A DNA stretch of 64,000 nucleotides from Solicoccozyma terricola (Eukaryota > Basidiomycota > Tremellomycetes > Filobasidiales > Piskurozymaceae). Both the position numbers and the translations under genes were made by a program. Positions 33,852-45,896 of this stretch are shown one piece after another. The notes under the pieces are model-generated. The model saw nothing but the letters and a program-made list of their open reading frames with translations. It made no database searches and was not told the DNA's origin. Every line of letters starts with the position of its first letter. Position 1 is the first letter of the stretch. The DNA lies in NCBI GenBank assembly GCA_001600875.1, contig BCLD01000005.1, positions 971,785 to 1,035,784 of the forward strand, in the 5' to 3' direction.

Positions 33852-36800
33852 ATGAGTGGAACTAAGGGTGTTATCCTCATTGGTGGTCCGTCCAAGGGTG
33901 AGTTTTGGAAAGGTTATACAATGGGGACGTGGACGTGGACGTGGACATGGACATGGTGTTGTTTCGGGTTAGGGTAACGAGCACTACGTTATTTGTGGGG
34001 AAGAAAAACAAGTTGTTCTTGAGCTGAATGTAGGGAGCGATACTTTGTCTCTTCGAGAACGTAGTGAGAAATCACTTTCTTTCGAGAGCGTAGTGAGAAA
34101 CTCATATCTTTCGCGGATCAACGGGCGGCCGTTATCTCTCGCGTAATTTATTAAGCAGTATTCCTCGTCTCTCGTTCGTATCAATCTACTACTTTTTCTA
34201 CTTCTCTCTCTCCGCGTGAACGGGAGTGAAAGTCCCGACGATCTACTTTCTCCTGGAACAACGGGGGAGTGTGAGGCTATTCAATGAACCTAGTAGAGCA
34301 AGATTATATTTTATTGCGAGCGGAGCGGACGTCTATATTGGGGGGGGGGGATGGGGGCGGGATATGAGGGATGGGGCGAGAATAAGGAATTGGTGTGTGG
34401 TTTTGAATGGGTGGGGAGGGAGGGGGATCTTGATGGGGGATAGAGGATGGGAGGTGGTGGTGGTGGTGGTGGTGGTGGAGGAGGAGGAAGAGGAGGATCG
34501 AGCTGGAGAGAGTTCAACTTGAGAGATTCCGGTCGTCATGCAACGTCGTCAAGACGAGAGGAGACTTTTCATATCCACGACGAGGATCCTTTCGGATGGT
34601 TTATTTCTAAATAGACCGTGGACGTCTAGCACATTGCTAGATGTCATGTTCATGGAGAGATGGGGGAATAGATTCGTCGACCATTTTACCTCTCGTGTTG
34701 ATCTCGAAAGCAGCTCAAGGGGTCGTCGATGTGGATATATAACTATATCTTCGAAGATGAGGGAGAACTCGAATACTGATGAATATCTTGTTTCTCTTCA
34801 TCTTCTTTATATCTTACAACCCCCCCCCCCCCCCCTCCCCAACCCCTCGTCGTCATCCATCCACCTACCACATGTCCCGACGTCCCGACAACTTATCCCT
34901 GAACAACCGATATAAATCAACTAATCCAACTTCGATCGTCATTGATCTGGGCATGTCATCCCAAACTCCAACTCCCACTCATCCGTCTTAAATCATCGGA
35001 TCATTCATACCGTACTCCACTTCATTCCTGTGTTGCACATCTCACATCTTACCATTTACTTTCTCTCTTAACGGTATCATTTTAAAATCGTTTTTTTTTC
35101 TTCTCCCTTGAATGACTTTTTTTTGGTTTTACTTGCCGATCGATCGACTCTTTTTCAAACATTTGTTGTTGATTATCGAAAAATCAAAAATTCGGTTGGG
35201 AGAGCAGGTACTCGAATGAGGCCTTTGACTTTGGACAGTGAGTTTTGTTCATTCCCTTGTCCTTCCATAGAGTTCGTTTTGATCGAGTGAGGGGGACACA
35301 AAAGAGGAATAATCGTTGGAATAGGATTCGATTGCTGGATGTACTCGTGTCATGCTTCCAAACTAAACAAACACTGACGCCTGATACCATTTTTTTTTCT
35401 TCTTTAAACCTGTCCTCGTAGCACCCAAGCCACTCCTACCCATCGCTGGAAAGGTAAGCTTCTTCCCACTCCTACCCTTCTCCGTATCACACGACACGCT
35501 AATCACTCTCCCCTCATCAGCCGATGATCTGGCACCCTATATCAGCTCTATCACTCGTCCCAGGTCTCAAAGAAATAATAATCATAGGCTTCTATGAGGA
35601 TTCATTGATGTTAGACTTTTTGAAGAGTGTGAAGAGGGAGTTTTCCGGGTTGAGCATTACGTGAGTTGTTGGGAAGGGTTTGAAAATGCAGAGGTTGGCA
35701 AGGGAGATAGGTTGTTGATTTGATATGCGATGGTGGATACCTTAGGTATTTGAGAGAGTATAGGTCGCTTGGAACGGCTGGTGGTCTTTATCATTGTGAG
35801 TTTAAAATCGAGGGAAAGAGAAATGGCCCACGGCCCTGAAAACATCTCATATTCCAGTCCGTGATACCATCTCCGCCAACATGTCAAACTTCTTCGTCAT
35901 CAACGCCGACATTTGTTGTAGTTTCCCACTTGCTGATATGATTCAAGCGCATGAGAGGCATCGTGGTGTTGGTACGATGTTTGGAGTTACTGTGGGTTTA
36001 TTTTCTTTTGCAATTTGACCGCAGGGAGAGTTGGGGAATCTGATGGGAACGCTCATCGATGGAAACAGGTCCCGAAAGAGACTGCTACTCGTTACGGATC
36101 CATCGTGCATGATCCTGCGACCGCTCAAGTTTTACATTATGTGGAGAAACCAGAAAGCTGGATCTCTTCGTTGATCAATGGTGGGATTTACCGTAAGTGT
36201 TGAAGATCCCCCGTTTTACACCGGATGGGGTTGGCGGCGGCGCTGACCAGAAAGGTGGATTATCTCCTCTACTTTAGTCTTCGACAAGACCTTTTTCGAT
36301 GAGGTCAAGGTTGCGATGCAGGAGAAGCAGAAGCGAGTGGCGTAAGTTGTGACGGACGGACGGAGGCAAGGTCCGCCGCAATGGCTCCTCTTCACTGACT
36401 GCTTCCCTCCACCCCGCCCCACCCCACCAGCGAGGACCCATTGGGCGAGCAAGATGATATCCTCCGTCTCGAACAGGATGTCATCGTTCCTCTTGCTGCT
36501 GCTCGCAAGATGTTCGTGTTCGAGAGCGAGGATCAATTCTGGCTTCAAATCAAGTCGGCCGGGTGAGCGATTTTTTTTTTTTGCGTTTTGGTTTTCCGTT
36601 CGATTTCCACCTCGCGTCGTCTCTAACGTTTATATCGCTCAAACTTCCCCCCCCCCCCCGCAGATCCGCCGTCTCTGCGTCTGCACTCTACCTCAAGCAA
36701 TTCGCCAAGACCAATCCGTCCCTCCTCACTGCACCAACCAAGCCCCAGTCTCCCAACGAGCCCACGATCATTGCCCCAGTATACATCGACCCATCCGCCG

Positions 36801-37685
36801 TTGTCGACTGCAGCGCCAAGATTGGACCGAATGTCTCCCTTGGTGCGTTAGAGGTGCAGTGGGCCGATTCTGTCATCGCTGACCGTGAACTGCACCTGCG
36901 GTACAACCAACAGGTCCGCACGTCCATGTGGGTCCCGGTGTCCGTATCAAGGATAGCATTGTCATGGAGGGTGTGACACTCGAGGTGAGAAGGATTGGAA
37001 AAACCACCTCTGAAACTAAGCAAGCCGGAGAATTCGGCCATCCGCCCGCGTACTGACGACCGACTTTCCGGACTTTCCCCGCTTCAGCGCCACGCATGTG
37101 TCCTAAACTCAATCATTGGTGGGTCCCGTCCTCCATCGGGATAACCCCTGTTGTTTTGCTCCGAAAGACACGGACTGAACGCCTTTTTTTTGCTTTTCGT
37201 TTTCTTTTCCTTTCTGTCGATTACAGGCAACTATTGCAAAATCGGACCTTGGGCTCGAATTGACGGAGCTCTGGAATCCGGTCTCGAGGGGAAGAACGAG
37301 TTCAGCGTTACCATCCTCGGTAGGTGTATCCGGAGTTTACCCTTTGGAAAAAACCCTAAGTATGGGTTTTACCCAACTTTGTTTTCTCATGTTTTTTGTT
37401 TTGTGTACATCATGATAGCTACCGAAGTATCCGTCGCGCGCGAGGTCTGCATTCGATCGTGAGTTCCCGCCGGCGGCTTCCAGTTGATTTATGGACAGCT
37501 GACGAATTACTGGCTGTTGGAAAACCAGATGCATCGTATTGCCAAATGTACGTTGTCTCGGTTCGAGTTTTTTTCTTTTTTTTCTTTTTCGGGAGAAGCT
37601 TACCCCCGCGTGCCCTTCCGCCTTTTCGTGCTCTTGCATTTAGAAAACCCTGGGTACATCTGCCAATAACCAGGTACTACTTTAG
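33852..37685 (+). CDS. GMPPA: Mannose-1-phosphate guanylyltransferase alpha-type (GMPPA-like)
   Basis: Nucleotidyltransferase of the GDP-mannose pyrophosphorylase family, alpha/regulatory branch. The start reads [15 protein letters not shown], then [20 protein letters not shown]. Next: [71 protein letters not shown] and [20 protein letters not shown]. The C-terminal left-handed beta-helix has [37 protein letters not shown] and [17 protein letters not shown]. It ends [25 protein letters not shown]-type length and end fit. Intron 1 is about 1.3 kb (33893-35206) with repeats and G/C runs. A 19-base microexon (37529-37547) encodes part of SCIVLPN and is needed for the frame. The cytosolic product supports protein glycosylation and wall or capsule mannans. 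Confidence 0.9.
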
Positions 37686-38190
37686 ACGCGTCGCTTGCTA
37701 TTTCCAGCCGGGATGTCCCAATTTTCGCTGGGAGTGTACGTACACTCGAATGCATACCGCCAGCCACCACCGAGAGCAAGCCGCCGCCAATGTTGCGGCG
37801 GCGCCGTCACCCACTCACACACTCACACACACCCACCCACAGCTTTGCGCCTGGAGGTCATTCAGGCACCCAGACATCCCATCCCATCCAGGACGACCCA
37901 ATGGTGATATAAGGCACCCCCGCGGGAAACTCTGTCGGCTCCATTCGCGCAAAGCCTCTGCGCCGTGTCCCATGCCATGCCCAGTCTCCATTACCGGCGA
38001 AAGTATTCGTGTTTCGCAAGTGGGGTAGGGTAGGACATTCGCTGGCGGGCAGGCTGGATTCCCTGCCATCCATGCCCCCTCCCTCCGAGTAAGTCTTGGC
38101 CGCTTGAGCTCTCCGACTCCGATCCAGGCCAGTTTTAGTTTAGCACCCGCTGCATGGCCACCACCACCACCACCACCCGGATGCAGGGTG
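37686..38190. other. Convergent intergenic region
   Basis: 3' flank of GMPPA and of the small minus-strand gene. Contains a CACACTCACACACAC tract near 37817-37836 and a CCA trinucleotide run near 38157-38176. Nothing coding supported. Confidence 0.45.
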
Positions 38191-38598
38191 TCACCGCCTC
38201 CATTCTGCTAAAAGCGGTGTGTGGGAGTCAGCACGAGCACATACAGCCCTCCGTTGCCCTTCCCGACAGAGAGCTTCCCCCGTGGCGCCGTCCGAGACTT
38301 CCTGCCATACGAACACTTTTCTGGGATAGGGCTTGAATGTGTAGTCATCACCCCCACCCCCTCCCTCTTCCCAAAAGATCTCTGCGTTGGATTGCGACAT
38401 GTACCGCCGACGGACATCCGGCCTGATATTGCGCACGACGGATGAGAGTGGAGTTAACGACTGGGTGGGGTTAGCCGGGGCTCGAGGGACGAACATCCAA
38501 AACAAAAAGGTCATGCCCATCGTCGTCGCAACGGAACCGACTCGTCTCGTAGATGCACGATTGAGAACTCGAGGCACTCGGGCTCGAAGAAGCGACAT
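38191..38598 (-). CDS. Possible small mitochondrial membrane protein, 135 residues
   Basis: Single frame starting MSLLRARVPRVLNRASTRRV, an Arg-rich amphipathic start with no acidic residues, as in mitochondrial presequences. One hydrophobic segment follows (TTMGMTFLFWMFVPRA). The middle has RRRYMSQSNAEIFWEEGGGG and YTFKPYPRKVFVWQEVSDG. The last 40 residues look less natural and may be read-through of an unspliced intron or a shorter exon end. No family recognised. Divergent from the bZIP gene, with 304 bases between. The evidence is composition plus start context, so this is tentative. Confidence 0.45.
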   Translation of the reverse strand: MSLLRARVPRVLNRASTRRVGSVATTMGMTFLFWMFVPRAPANPTQSLTPLSSVVRNIRPDVRRRYMSQSNAEIFWEEGGGGGDDYTFKPYPRKVFVWQEVSDGATGEALCREGQRRAVCARADSHTPLLAEWRR

Positions 38599-38902
38599 CG
38601 TAACAACCAACTTGACGCCAAAACTTGCGATCCGAATAGAGTGGGACTGACTGTTGGGCGAGAGAGAGAGCGGGAATACTCTGTGCATCAACGAGGCGAG
38701 GTCAGAGACGCATCGCATCGCATCCAACACCGCCATCCTCCGGGTCACCCCTACCTCTCCGCTCGTTCTTGGACGACGGTTTGGCGGATACAACGATCCG
38801 TTTTCGAGGACACCGCCATTACCCAACTGTAGACGTTCCATTCGCTACCACACCTCCACCGTCTCCACCGTCTCCACCCCGACTCCACCGACGCCATTTA
38901 GA

Positions 38903-40789
38903 ATGCAGCAGCAACACCTCGGTAGCGGCAAGAGAGCTGCCCGCTCAGCTTCTTTATCATCCCAGCCACCACCACCACCACCACCACCACCACCCGCAAT
39001 ATACCCATCAATCACGCCAATGCCTCCAACCTCTGTACAATACCCGACTCAACCACTTCCAATGGGTCACCCCATCCATCCTACTCCTAGTCCAACATGG
39101 CCCAGTCACCAAACACTACCCTACCAAAATCTCACCACCACCTACCCGGATACCCGGTGGTCAGGTCCTTGGCCACCCCCATCCGACACTTTATCACCAG
39201 CATACGGGTCGACATCGCTCGCGCCGGAGACTAGTGCGGCGGCGTATGATAGGGCGATGCAGAGGGCTTCGAGAGGGGGTGGTGGTGGTGGTGGTGAGTG
39301 TGAATGCGGGCTTGTTTCGATTGCGTGCCCATTTGGTTATCAACTGAGCACTCCGATGCTTGCCTTCCCCCCGCACAGACATCTCGGCACAGAGCTCCAC
39401 CGAGTCGCTCTCGTCTACCAACGAGTACCAAAACTATCCTACGTTGACACAATCCGCAGCGGAAACGCTCGCGATGCAGAGAGGTGAAGAGCATGATAGG
39501 GTGAGTTTTTTGTTTTTCTTTTCCTTTTTCTTACCAACCGATGCAATGAGGAGAAAGGGTGACTAACGAGGAGTGGGTATTGTTAGCGAGAACGACGGAA
39601 AGAACAAAGTGAGTTGGCGGGATTCCTGGGTATTGATCCCAAATGGGACCCACCATTTTATACTGATACAGTGTTATCCTCAACCACCTCATAGATCGTA
39701 TAGCGCAACAGGAACTCCGCAAAAGACGGTATGAGCATACGATTGCTGTGGGTGGATTCATTGTCCAATGATTCCATGAGTCCAACCCCCGCTGACCCGA
39801 ATCCCAATCCTACCAACCCCTGTGAACCCCTGCAGCTCGAACATCAAGTCGCGGAGCTCAATGCGAAACTCGAAGCACAAATACGACATACGAATATGAT
39901 CGAGGAAATGTTACGAAAGGTTCAACACGAGAATGCATCGGTGAGCAGAGAGCCTTATCCCCGTTTTTATCATCCCGTCGGTTCCGGCGGGTTTCCCTGT
40001 GGACTGACTTTTCGTGCGCGGGCACCGCCTGCTTTTTCGTTTTCTTCTTCGCAGCTCCGTCAAACCTTGGGTCCTCCTCTTCCTGGACCGCCCACCGCTA
40101 GCCAACAAGGCATGGAAGATCCAATCAGTCACTTGCCACAATCTGGTTGGACATCTACACCGTCAGGTTATTATACAACTAGCGGTCCTCAATCCGGTGG
40201 TGGTCCATCCTCATTTTCCAAGAATTTTCCTGTCCTTCCTTCTCCACCTGCAACGGCCGACAACGTTCTTCTGGGAAACGTAGACCCTAGTCAAACAGAT
40301 CGTCGTCGATCCATGACGAACAGACCACATACCGCTGATTTCATACATCAACCATCATACACTCTCTCCGCCACCCGATCATTCTCAAGCATACCTCGTA
40401 GAGTTTCAACAGCATCATCATCTGATTACAAGCAGCAAGATCCAAAATCACCTCAATTGCAATACAACGCACAACAACAACAACAACAATCATTTAATCC
40501 AATGGAGTATGGATTTACATCGACGATTCAAGGGCAGGAATTTGAAGCGGGGTTCGGACAACAAGTTGGGGAAGGTGGTTGGGGCATGGAAATGACTACA
40601 CCGACGCAACCACATCAGTTTGAGCAGACGTCAGCGCAGGGACATGCAAGTTTGCAGCAGCATCAGCAGCATCAGCAGCAGCAGCAGCAACAACAGCAGC
40701 AACAGCAACATCAGCAGCAGCAGCATCAGCAACATCAACATCAACATCAGAGCGGGAGAGGGACTCCTCATGGAGAGATGGGTAGCTAG
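38903..40789 (+). CDS. bZIP transcription factor with Gln/His-rich C-terminus
   Basis: DNA-binding regulator. After a Pro-rich N-terminus, three exons join to RERRKEQNRIAQQELRKRRY, EHTIALEHQVAELNAKLEAQ and IRHTNMIEEMLRKVQHENAS. This fits the bZIP spacing N-x7-R-x9-L exactly. The NRIAQ core is nearest the Yap/Pap1 type (NxxAQxxFR), but Leu replaces Phe in the invariant FR. The basic region depends on a 22-base exon (CGAGAACGACGG..., near 39588) and an exon ending at a GTGGGT donor. The coiled coil continues to about residue 200. The remainder is low complexity: Ser/Pro, then a long Gln/His tract coded by CAG/CAA/CAT repeats (about 40650-40750). No Cys-rich domains like those of oxidative-stress Yap1 are visible. 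Confidence 0.85.
40651..40750. repeat. CAG/CAA/CAT repeat encoding Gln/His tract
   Basis: Imperfect trinucleotide repeat within the bZIP coding sequence. It encodes about 33 residues of Gln and His near the C-terminus. Confidence 0.9.
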
Positions 40790-40969
40790 TTGATGGGCGC
40801 CTGGAATGTTGTGCGAAATGTAAACAACGGGGGGTGGACAGTTGAGAATTTACAGACAGCGCACGTGACCCAGCATCCACCGCGACCACCCCGTAGCCCC
40901 CTAGCCCATACATACATGTTCATCCAGCATACCGGGGTCATCGTAGACACACATACCCACCGTTCAACC

Positions 40970-42359
40970 ATGTCCTCCCAGCGGCGTCGTCAGCGATCTC
41001 ACCACTACCACCACCAACCATCCGTTTTTCAAGACCGAGTGGATCCAGCGTCCACTTTGAATATCCAAGCTTATGAAGCAGATATCCGACATGGGAGACG
41101 TGAGGATGGTCGTGAGAGGTTGATGAGATGGGAAGGGGAGAGGGAGAGGGGTTCAAGTGGGATTGATGATGCAGAGATATGGATTGATCGGTATGTGAGA
41201 GTTTACTTTTCGATTTAGTGTCATGGTTCGGAGGAGAAGGCGAAAGGCGTATTCGGAAGCAGGGGACCGTCGCAGGGCGGGTCAAGGCGGATGATGATGT
41301 TTGTCCAAAGGGTTTTCTAGCGGCTCCATGTTTTTGCAACGCCCTGCACACGTCCTCAATAGCTGAACCTCGTCCGACCCTCCCCTCGTCCAACTCAGTC
41401 ACTCGATTCTTCACCTCCTTCCATGCATACCTCCCCTTCTTAGATCTACCTCACCAACGTCATCTACATCAACAGGATTCACAGACCTCCCTTCCGACGC
41501 AGAAGATACATTTTTCTTCTCATCCGATGAAGATGAAGAAGTATCATATGAGAGATATGAACGAGCTAAAAAGAGGAGAAAGGTTGAGATGGGAAGGGAG
41601 GAGAGATTGAGAGCGATGGAGAGGGGAGTTAAAGATGGGAGAGTGGTATTGGTTGAAAAGGAAGAACAGGTAGTGAGGGATGAAGATGAATGGCTTAGTG
41701 ATGAAGAAGTGAGTACGTGGTTATTCGATGTATATCAGAATGGGTATCTGAAACTTTTCTGCCAAATGGCCCCNCCCCCCCCCCCCCCCCCCACACAGCC
41801 ATCTGAATCCATCCGCCAATTAATGACCCATACCCTTACCTCTCTTCTCAAATCTCCAAATCCCCAAATCCTAGAATTGAGAATCCTAACACATCATTCG
41901 AATGATGCACGATTCTCTTTCCTAAAGGGGAGATATAGGAGGAGATGGGAAAGGATGAAGAGGGAAGGTGAGAAGAAAGATGTAACGTTGGAGGAGAGTC
42001 AATCGGAGATGAAGAAGAACACAGGGTTGGTAGGAATGATGGGTGAATACGGCTCGGATGAAAGCGATGAGGAGGGAGAAGGAGAGCAGGATGGTCTCCC
42101 AGTTTTCCGATCCCCACGATCACCGCCACCATCGCCGCCGCCACCACCACCACCACCACCACCTGACGAAGATGAAACGCGTGCAACCCAAGGGCAAGAG
42201 CAGAATGGACAGTCGGACAACGACGGAAATGAAGCGACAGAGCCGGACAGTCACATAGTAAATGTGGCAACAACATTACAACCCGACGATGTGGAAGATC
42301 AGAAGAGACAACGAAGACGAGAGAAAGCGAGACTGTGGGCTGCTTCGAAGGGAACATGA
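40970..42359 (+). CDS. SURP (SWAP) domain protein, putative splicing factor
   Basis: Three exons. Exon 1: MSSQRRRQRSHHYHHQPSVF to EIWIDR. Exon 2: acidic and basic helices (FFFSSDEDEEVSYERYERAK, KKRRKVEMGREERLRAMERG). Exon 3 contains the SURP-like module: ESIRQLMTHTLTSLLKS, then PQILELRILTHHSNDARFSF and LKGRYRRRWERMKRE. SURP modules occur in splicing factors such as SF3a1 and SWAP. The C-terminus is Pro-rich (10 consecutive Pro) and acidic, ending KRQRRREKARLWAASKGT. Intron 2 contains a run of about 22 C with one ambiguous base (41774), directly before its ACACAG acceptor. Likely nuclear RNA processing by domain content. Confidence 0.75.
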
Positions 42360-42515
42360 AGGTTGTGTGCATGTACATGGGGATAGGGTTGTCGCGGTCG
42401 ACCGTCTAAATCACGTGACTATTCTGGAAATTGTTGGCTTCGAGTCTGGTCCAACGTCCGTCCTTCTTCTCGGATTAGAGCAGACCAACTGTGTACGAAC
42501 ACGACACAGCCCACC

Positions 42516-43878
42516 ATGTCCTCCTCACACAAGTCCAAGAAGCAGACCACTATCACCGTCCCCACAGCTCCACCTCAAATTTCGCAATCCATCGTCTCCT
42601 CCGACGATGACGACGAGGATTCAGACGCCGGCCACTCCGCTGGTCCGTCAAGGAGGGTTAGGGACGTTGATTCGTCAGAGATCGATGAGGATGAAGAGGA
42701 TGAAGAAGTGAATGATTTGACGAGGAATGTGGAGCGAGGAACTGGAGGGAAAGGAAAGCGGAAAGAATATTCGTGAGTGGGACATTTTTTTGGATTAGAT
42801 TATTGCCCCATGAGGTGATCGAGCTGATCGCCGACGAACGACGAACATGTAGATCCTACAAACCTCCTACCGGTATGTCAGAACTCAAGGCGGAAACTTC
42901 TTTCGTTTCATCTCCTTTTGAGTGGGAAACATTGAGCAGAAAACCCGGTGTGGAAGTATGGGCAATTCGAGTACCGCTGGGTGTGCGTGTGTTCCCTTCC
43001 CTTCGTAGCGTCACTGTATCCTAACTGATGAAGCGACTGCGTCTCTCTTTCCAGTTCAAGCCGGCGCGTATGGCAAATATGCAGATTCATATCCCTCCTG
43101 CAACACAACCCAACCCCTCTCCACAACCGATCGGCAAACTGGAAACTTCCAAAAACTCATACATCCTTCGTCCAGCTCATTCTTCCTCCTCGACAACGAA
43201 CTCACATTACGCTCAACCGACGTTGGCGGATTCAATGGCGATGGATACTGATCCTGAAGCTGTAGGATTGGGAGCGAGGAGCGTAAACGATCTGAATAAA
43301 GCAGATGAGGGTGGTAAAAGCAGACATGACCAGATGGTGGATGAGCTGATGAGGAGTGGAGGGGAGGAGATGGAAGGGTTGAGATTGGTCTTACCAAGGA
43401 TGTCGAAAGGTGGAAAATTGTTTGCTGGTGAGCATTTTACCTTGGAAGAAATCCCGATCATTCGGGTCGTGCTCTAACCATATGAATTTTCCCATATACC
43501 GCAGCACCTAAACCAATTTCTCTTCACCTCATCCTAACTCCTTCCGAGGATCCTCTTCCCACACCCTCCGACCTCCCCTCGCTCGATTCAAACGCCATAG
43601 ACCCGTGCTTACGTCCACTCCCCACCTTCATCTCCACCACGCCTGCTCCTCCCGCTGACGCTGCTGCGATCGTCCCTCCTCGAGGAGAGGGAAAGCGAGC
43701 ACAACCTTTGGAGAAGTTGAAGTATAGGAATGTGCCGTTTGGGAGTGGGTTGTCGATGGGGGACGTGGGAGTGAAGAGGCCGATAGTGGATGTGGATGGA
43801 GACGTAGCGATGGAGACACCGAAGAAGAAGAGGAAGGATGGTGGGGAGGGCAAGAAGAAGAAGAAGGAGAAGGTGTGA
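42516..43878 (+). CDS. RPA34: DNA-directed RNA polymerase I subunit RPA34 (A34.5)
   Basis: Pol I-specific subunit that pairs with A49 and helps initiation and elongation on rDNA. It starts MSSSHKSKKQTTITVPTAPP, followed by an acidic stretch (SSDDDDEDSDAGHSAGPS). The family core is visible: SYKPPTGMSELKAETSF, GVEVWAIRVPLG, then FKPARMANMQIHIPPA, ISLHLILTP and YRNVPFGSGLSMGDVGVKRP. The C-terminus is the Lys-rich tail typical of A34.5 (TPKKKRKDGGEGKKKKKEKV), also a nuclear or nucleolar signal. Several short introns. Sequence conservation in this family is low; the VWAIRVP core and Lys tail carry the call. Convergent with the next gene, 115 bases apart. Confidence 0.75.
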
Positions 43879-43992
43879 TAGTAGTACATTTATGTCATAT
43901 TGCTTCTTCAGTCAACTATATTCTCAACATATTATCCTCCACGACGCTTTTTTTTTCTTTCTTTTCATTTCAGTTGATGTCGTCCATTTTTT

Positions 43993-45490
43993 TTACTCCC
44001 ATTTCCCACTGATCTCTGGTCCACCCACAACCTCTTCCTCCCCATCTCCTTCCTCTAACCCCAAACTCTCCCACACCTCTTCCTCAATCTTCAACTCCAC
44101 CATCCTCTTCTCCTCACCTTCAACATCCTCCACGTCACCTTCATCAGCTACAGTGTGCATATCAGAATCAAGAGTCGATCCCCCATCGTCTTTGATAGGA
44201 TGGTTTGATGGATGAGAGAGTAGGAGGATCTCGGCGTGTTGGTAGTTTAGGAAGGAGGGTGGATTGAGAGGATTCCATCGACGAGATTCAAATTTGTCTT
44301 GTACTGATGTGATGTGATGTTTCTCCGGATGTCAAAACTGCAATGGGGAACCCCCCCCCCCCCCCGGGCGGGAGGGGGGGCATAGCACCATTTACACACT
44401 CACATTCTTTTGGAAATTCAACCTTTTCTTTCCCACTCAATCCTACTCCCCCTCCATCCCCTCCCCCGCGCCCCTGCCGCGGCCCCATCTTGGGATTCTT
44501 CACGCTAATCCCAAACGACCCCTCTTTCCCTACCCCAAAAGCCCGTTGAACGTCCCCCGGCTCAACAGGTAATGTGGTACGGAACACCAATGTTGTAGGA
44601 TTAGAAGAAGGGGCGGATGATGTTTGAGAAGTATGTTGGTGGACTATGTAACGACCAGCTGCGATGAGACGATCGGATGGGACTGTACGAATACCTCGGG
44701 TTTTGGTCGTGTATGTTACCTGTAACAGAAAGCCACTACTATTCAGTATCCGAGACGGGGTAGGAAGGGGGAGTACGCGGAAAAAATTGTACCTCTCCAA
44801 GAGCCTTGTGTAACACCTCGACATCCTCTGAAACCTCACTGACAAATCCCCAAATTCGCCCTCCTTTTCCACCTGGGAGGACTTTCCGAGCAATGTTCAG
44901 TAACCTGGATAGGGGTTTGGATGATGAGGCTGAAGTTGAGGAAGAGGATTGAGGTTGGAGGATTATATGGAGACGTTGTACGTCGTTGGTGGAATGAGGA
45001 TGAGGGGTGTCCACCTGTTTTTCAACAGTACAGATCGAGGTATTTTGGAGCATCGGCGTAGAACTCTCGTATTCGTTAATGGAACACGAGCACTTACTTT
45101 GGGTTTATACAAGAAGAATATCCTACCATATTCCAGAATATCATTCCTTTGCAAGATATGTTTCTCGGCTACTTGCTGAGAACTACTCGGTTCGATCGTG
45201 TGTGAATCAACACCTGATTGACCTTCTGGATGCTTGTGCTTTCCCGAATCAGTCTCCGTCGTCGCCTTCGTCTTGCTCTTTTTATCAACGTGGGTTGATT
45301 CTTTGTCTTGCACATCATGAACATTCCTCTTTGTACCTTTCTCATCATCCTCTTTTGCATCCACTTTCATAGCTGGACTAGTCTTGGAGGTGGATTCAGA
45401 TTCATGTGGATCGCCCGGCTCCCGCCTAGACGACATATCATCGGTCTTTGGCTGCTCTGTGAGCTTGGACGCCCTGCGTGTGGTGACCAT
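43993..45490 (-). CDS. Conserved fungal protein of unknown function
   Basis: N-terminus MVTTRRASKLTEQPKTDDMS is Lys/Glu/Ser-rich. The conserved core follows over several exons: HILQRNDILEYGRIFFLYKP, then NDVQRLHIILQPQSS, LLNIARKVLPGGKGGRIWGF, VTYTTKTRGIRTVPSDRLIA, TTLVFRTTLPVEPGDVQRAF, GVGKEGSFGISVKNPKMGP and FESRRWNPLNPPSFLNYQHA. Homologues are common in fungi, and I recall some carrying the automatic label BTB domain transcription factor. I see no BTB fold, so I do not adopt it. The C-terminus is acidic (ADEGDVEDVEGEEKRMVELK). The intron before the last exon holds 15 G on the sense strand. Role unknown. Confidence 0.75.
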
Positions 45491-45896
45491 GCTGGGGGTG
45501 GCGGTCGCTGTGAAGTGGTGACTGTGAGGAGGATGAACTGGTGGTGGATGGATGCTGGATGGATGCTCTGTGTTGGTTGAGCCACATGGGAGTGGAGGCT
45601 GACGTCATGTCTAACGAAGAGACGGAATTCCCTGGAAAGACCTATATACTGAGAGGAACAAAAGAGAGAGCCAACTGGTTTGGACAGTGACAGAACCCAT
45701 GTCCCACAGGTGCAGAGACCTGTTCCAGATGCTATACATGTCTTAAAGCCAAAGAGAAAGCGAGCAAAAAGAGCGGGAGATGAGAATTTGAGGGGCGAGA
45801 TGAAATCACGTGATTTTCAACATGTCCCGCCCACTCCTCCTGTTGTGGCGACGACGAACTCTCGCTCAACAAGGCCATGCTTGACAGTCAACATCA
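45491..45896. other. Divergent intergenic region
   Basis: Bidirectional promoter between the conserved fungal protein (-) and the G-patch protein (+). Contains TCACGTGA at about 45807, an E-box-like palindrome. No gene supported. Confidence 0.5.

Noticed and set aside
34226..34539. Open frames on both strands in GMPPA intron 1
   Set aside because: They are Val/Glu or Pro runs coded by GGT/GGA repeats inside an intron.
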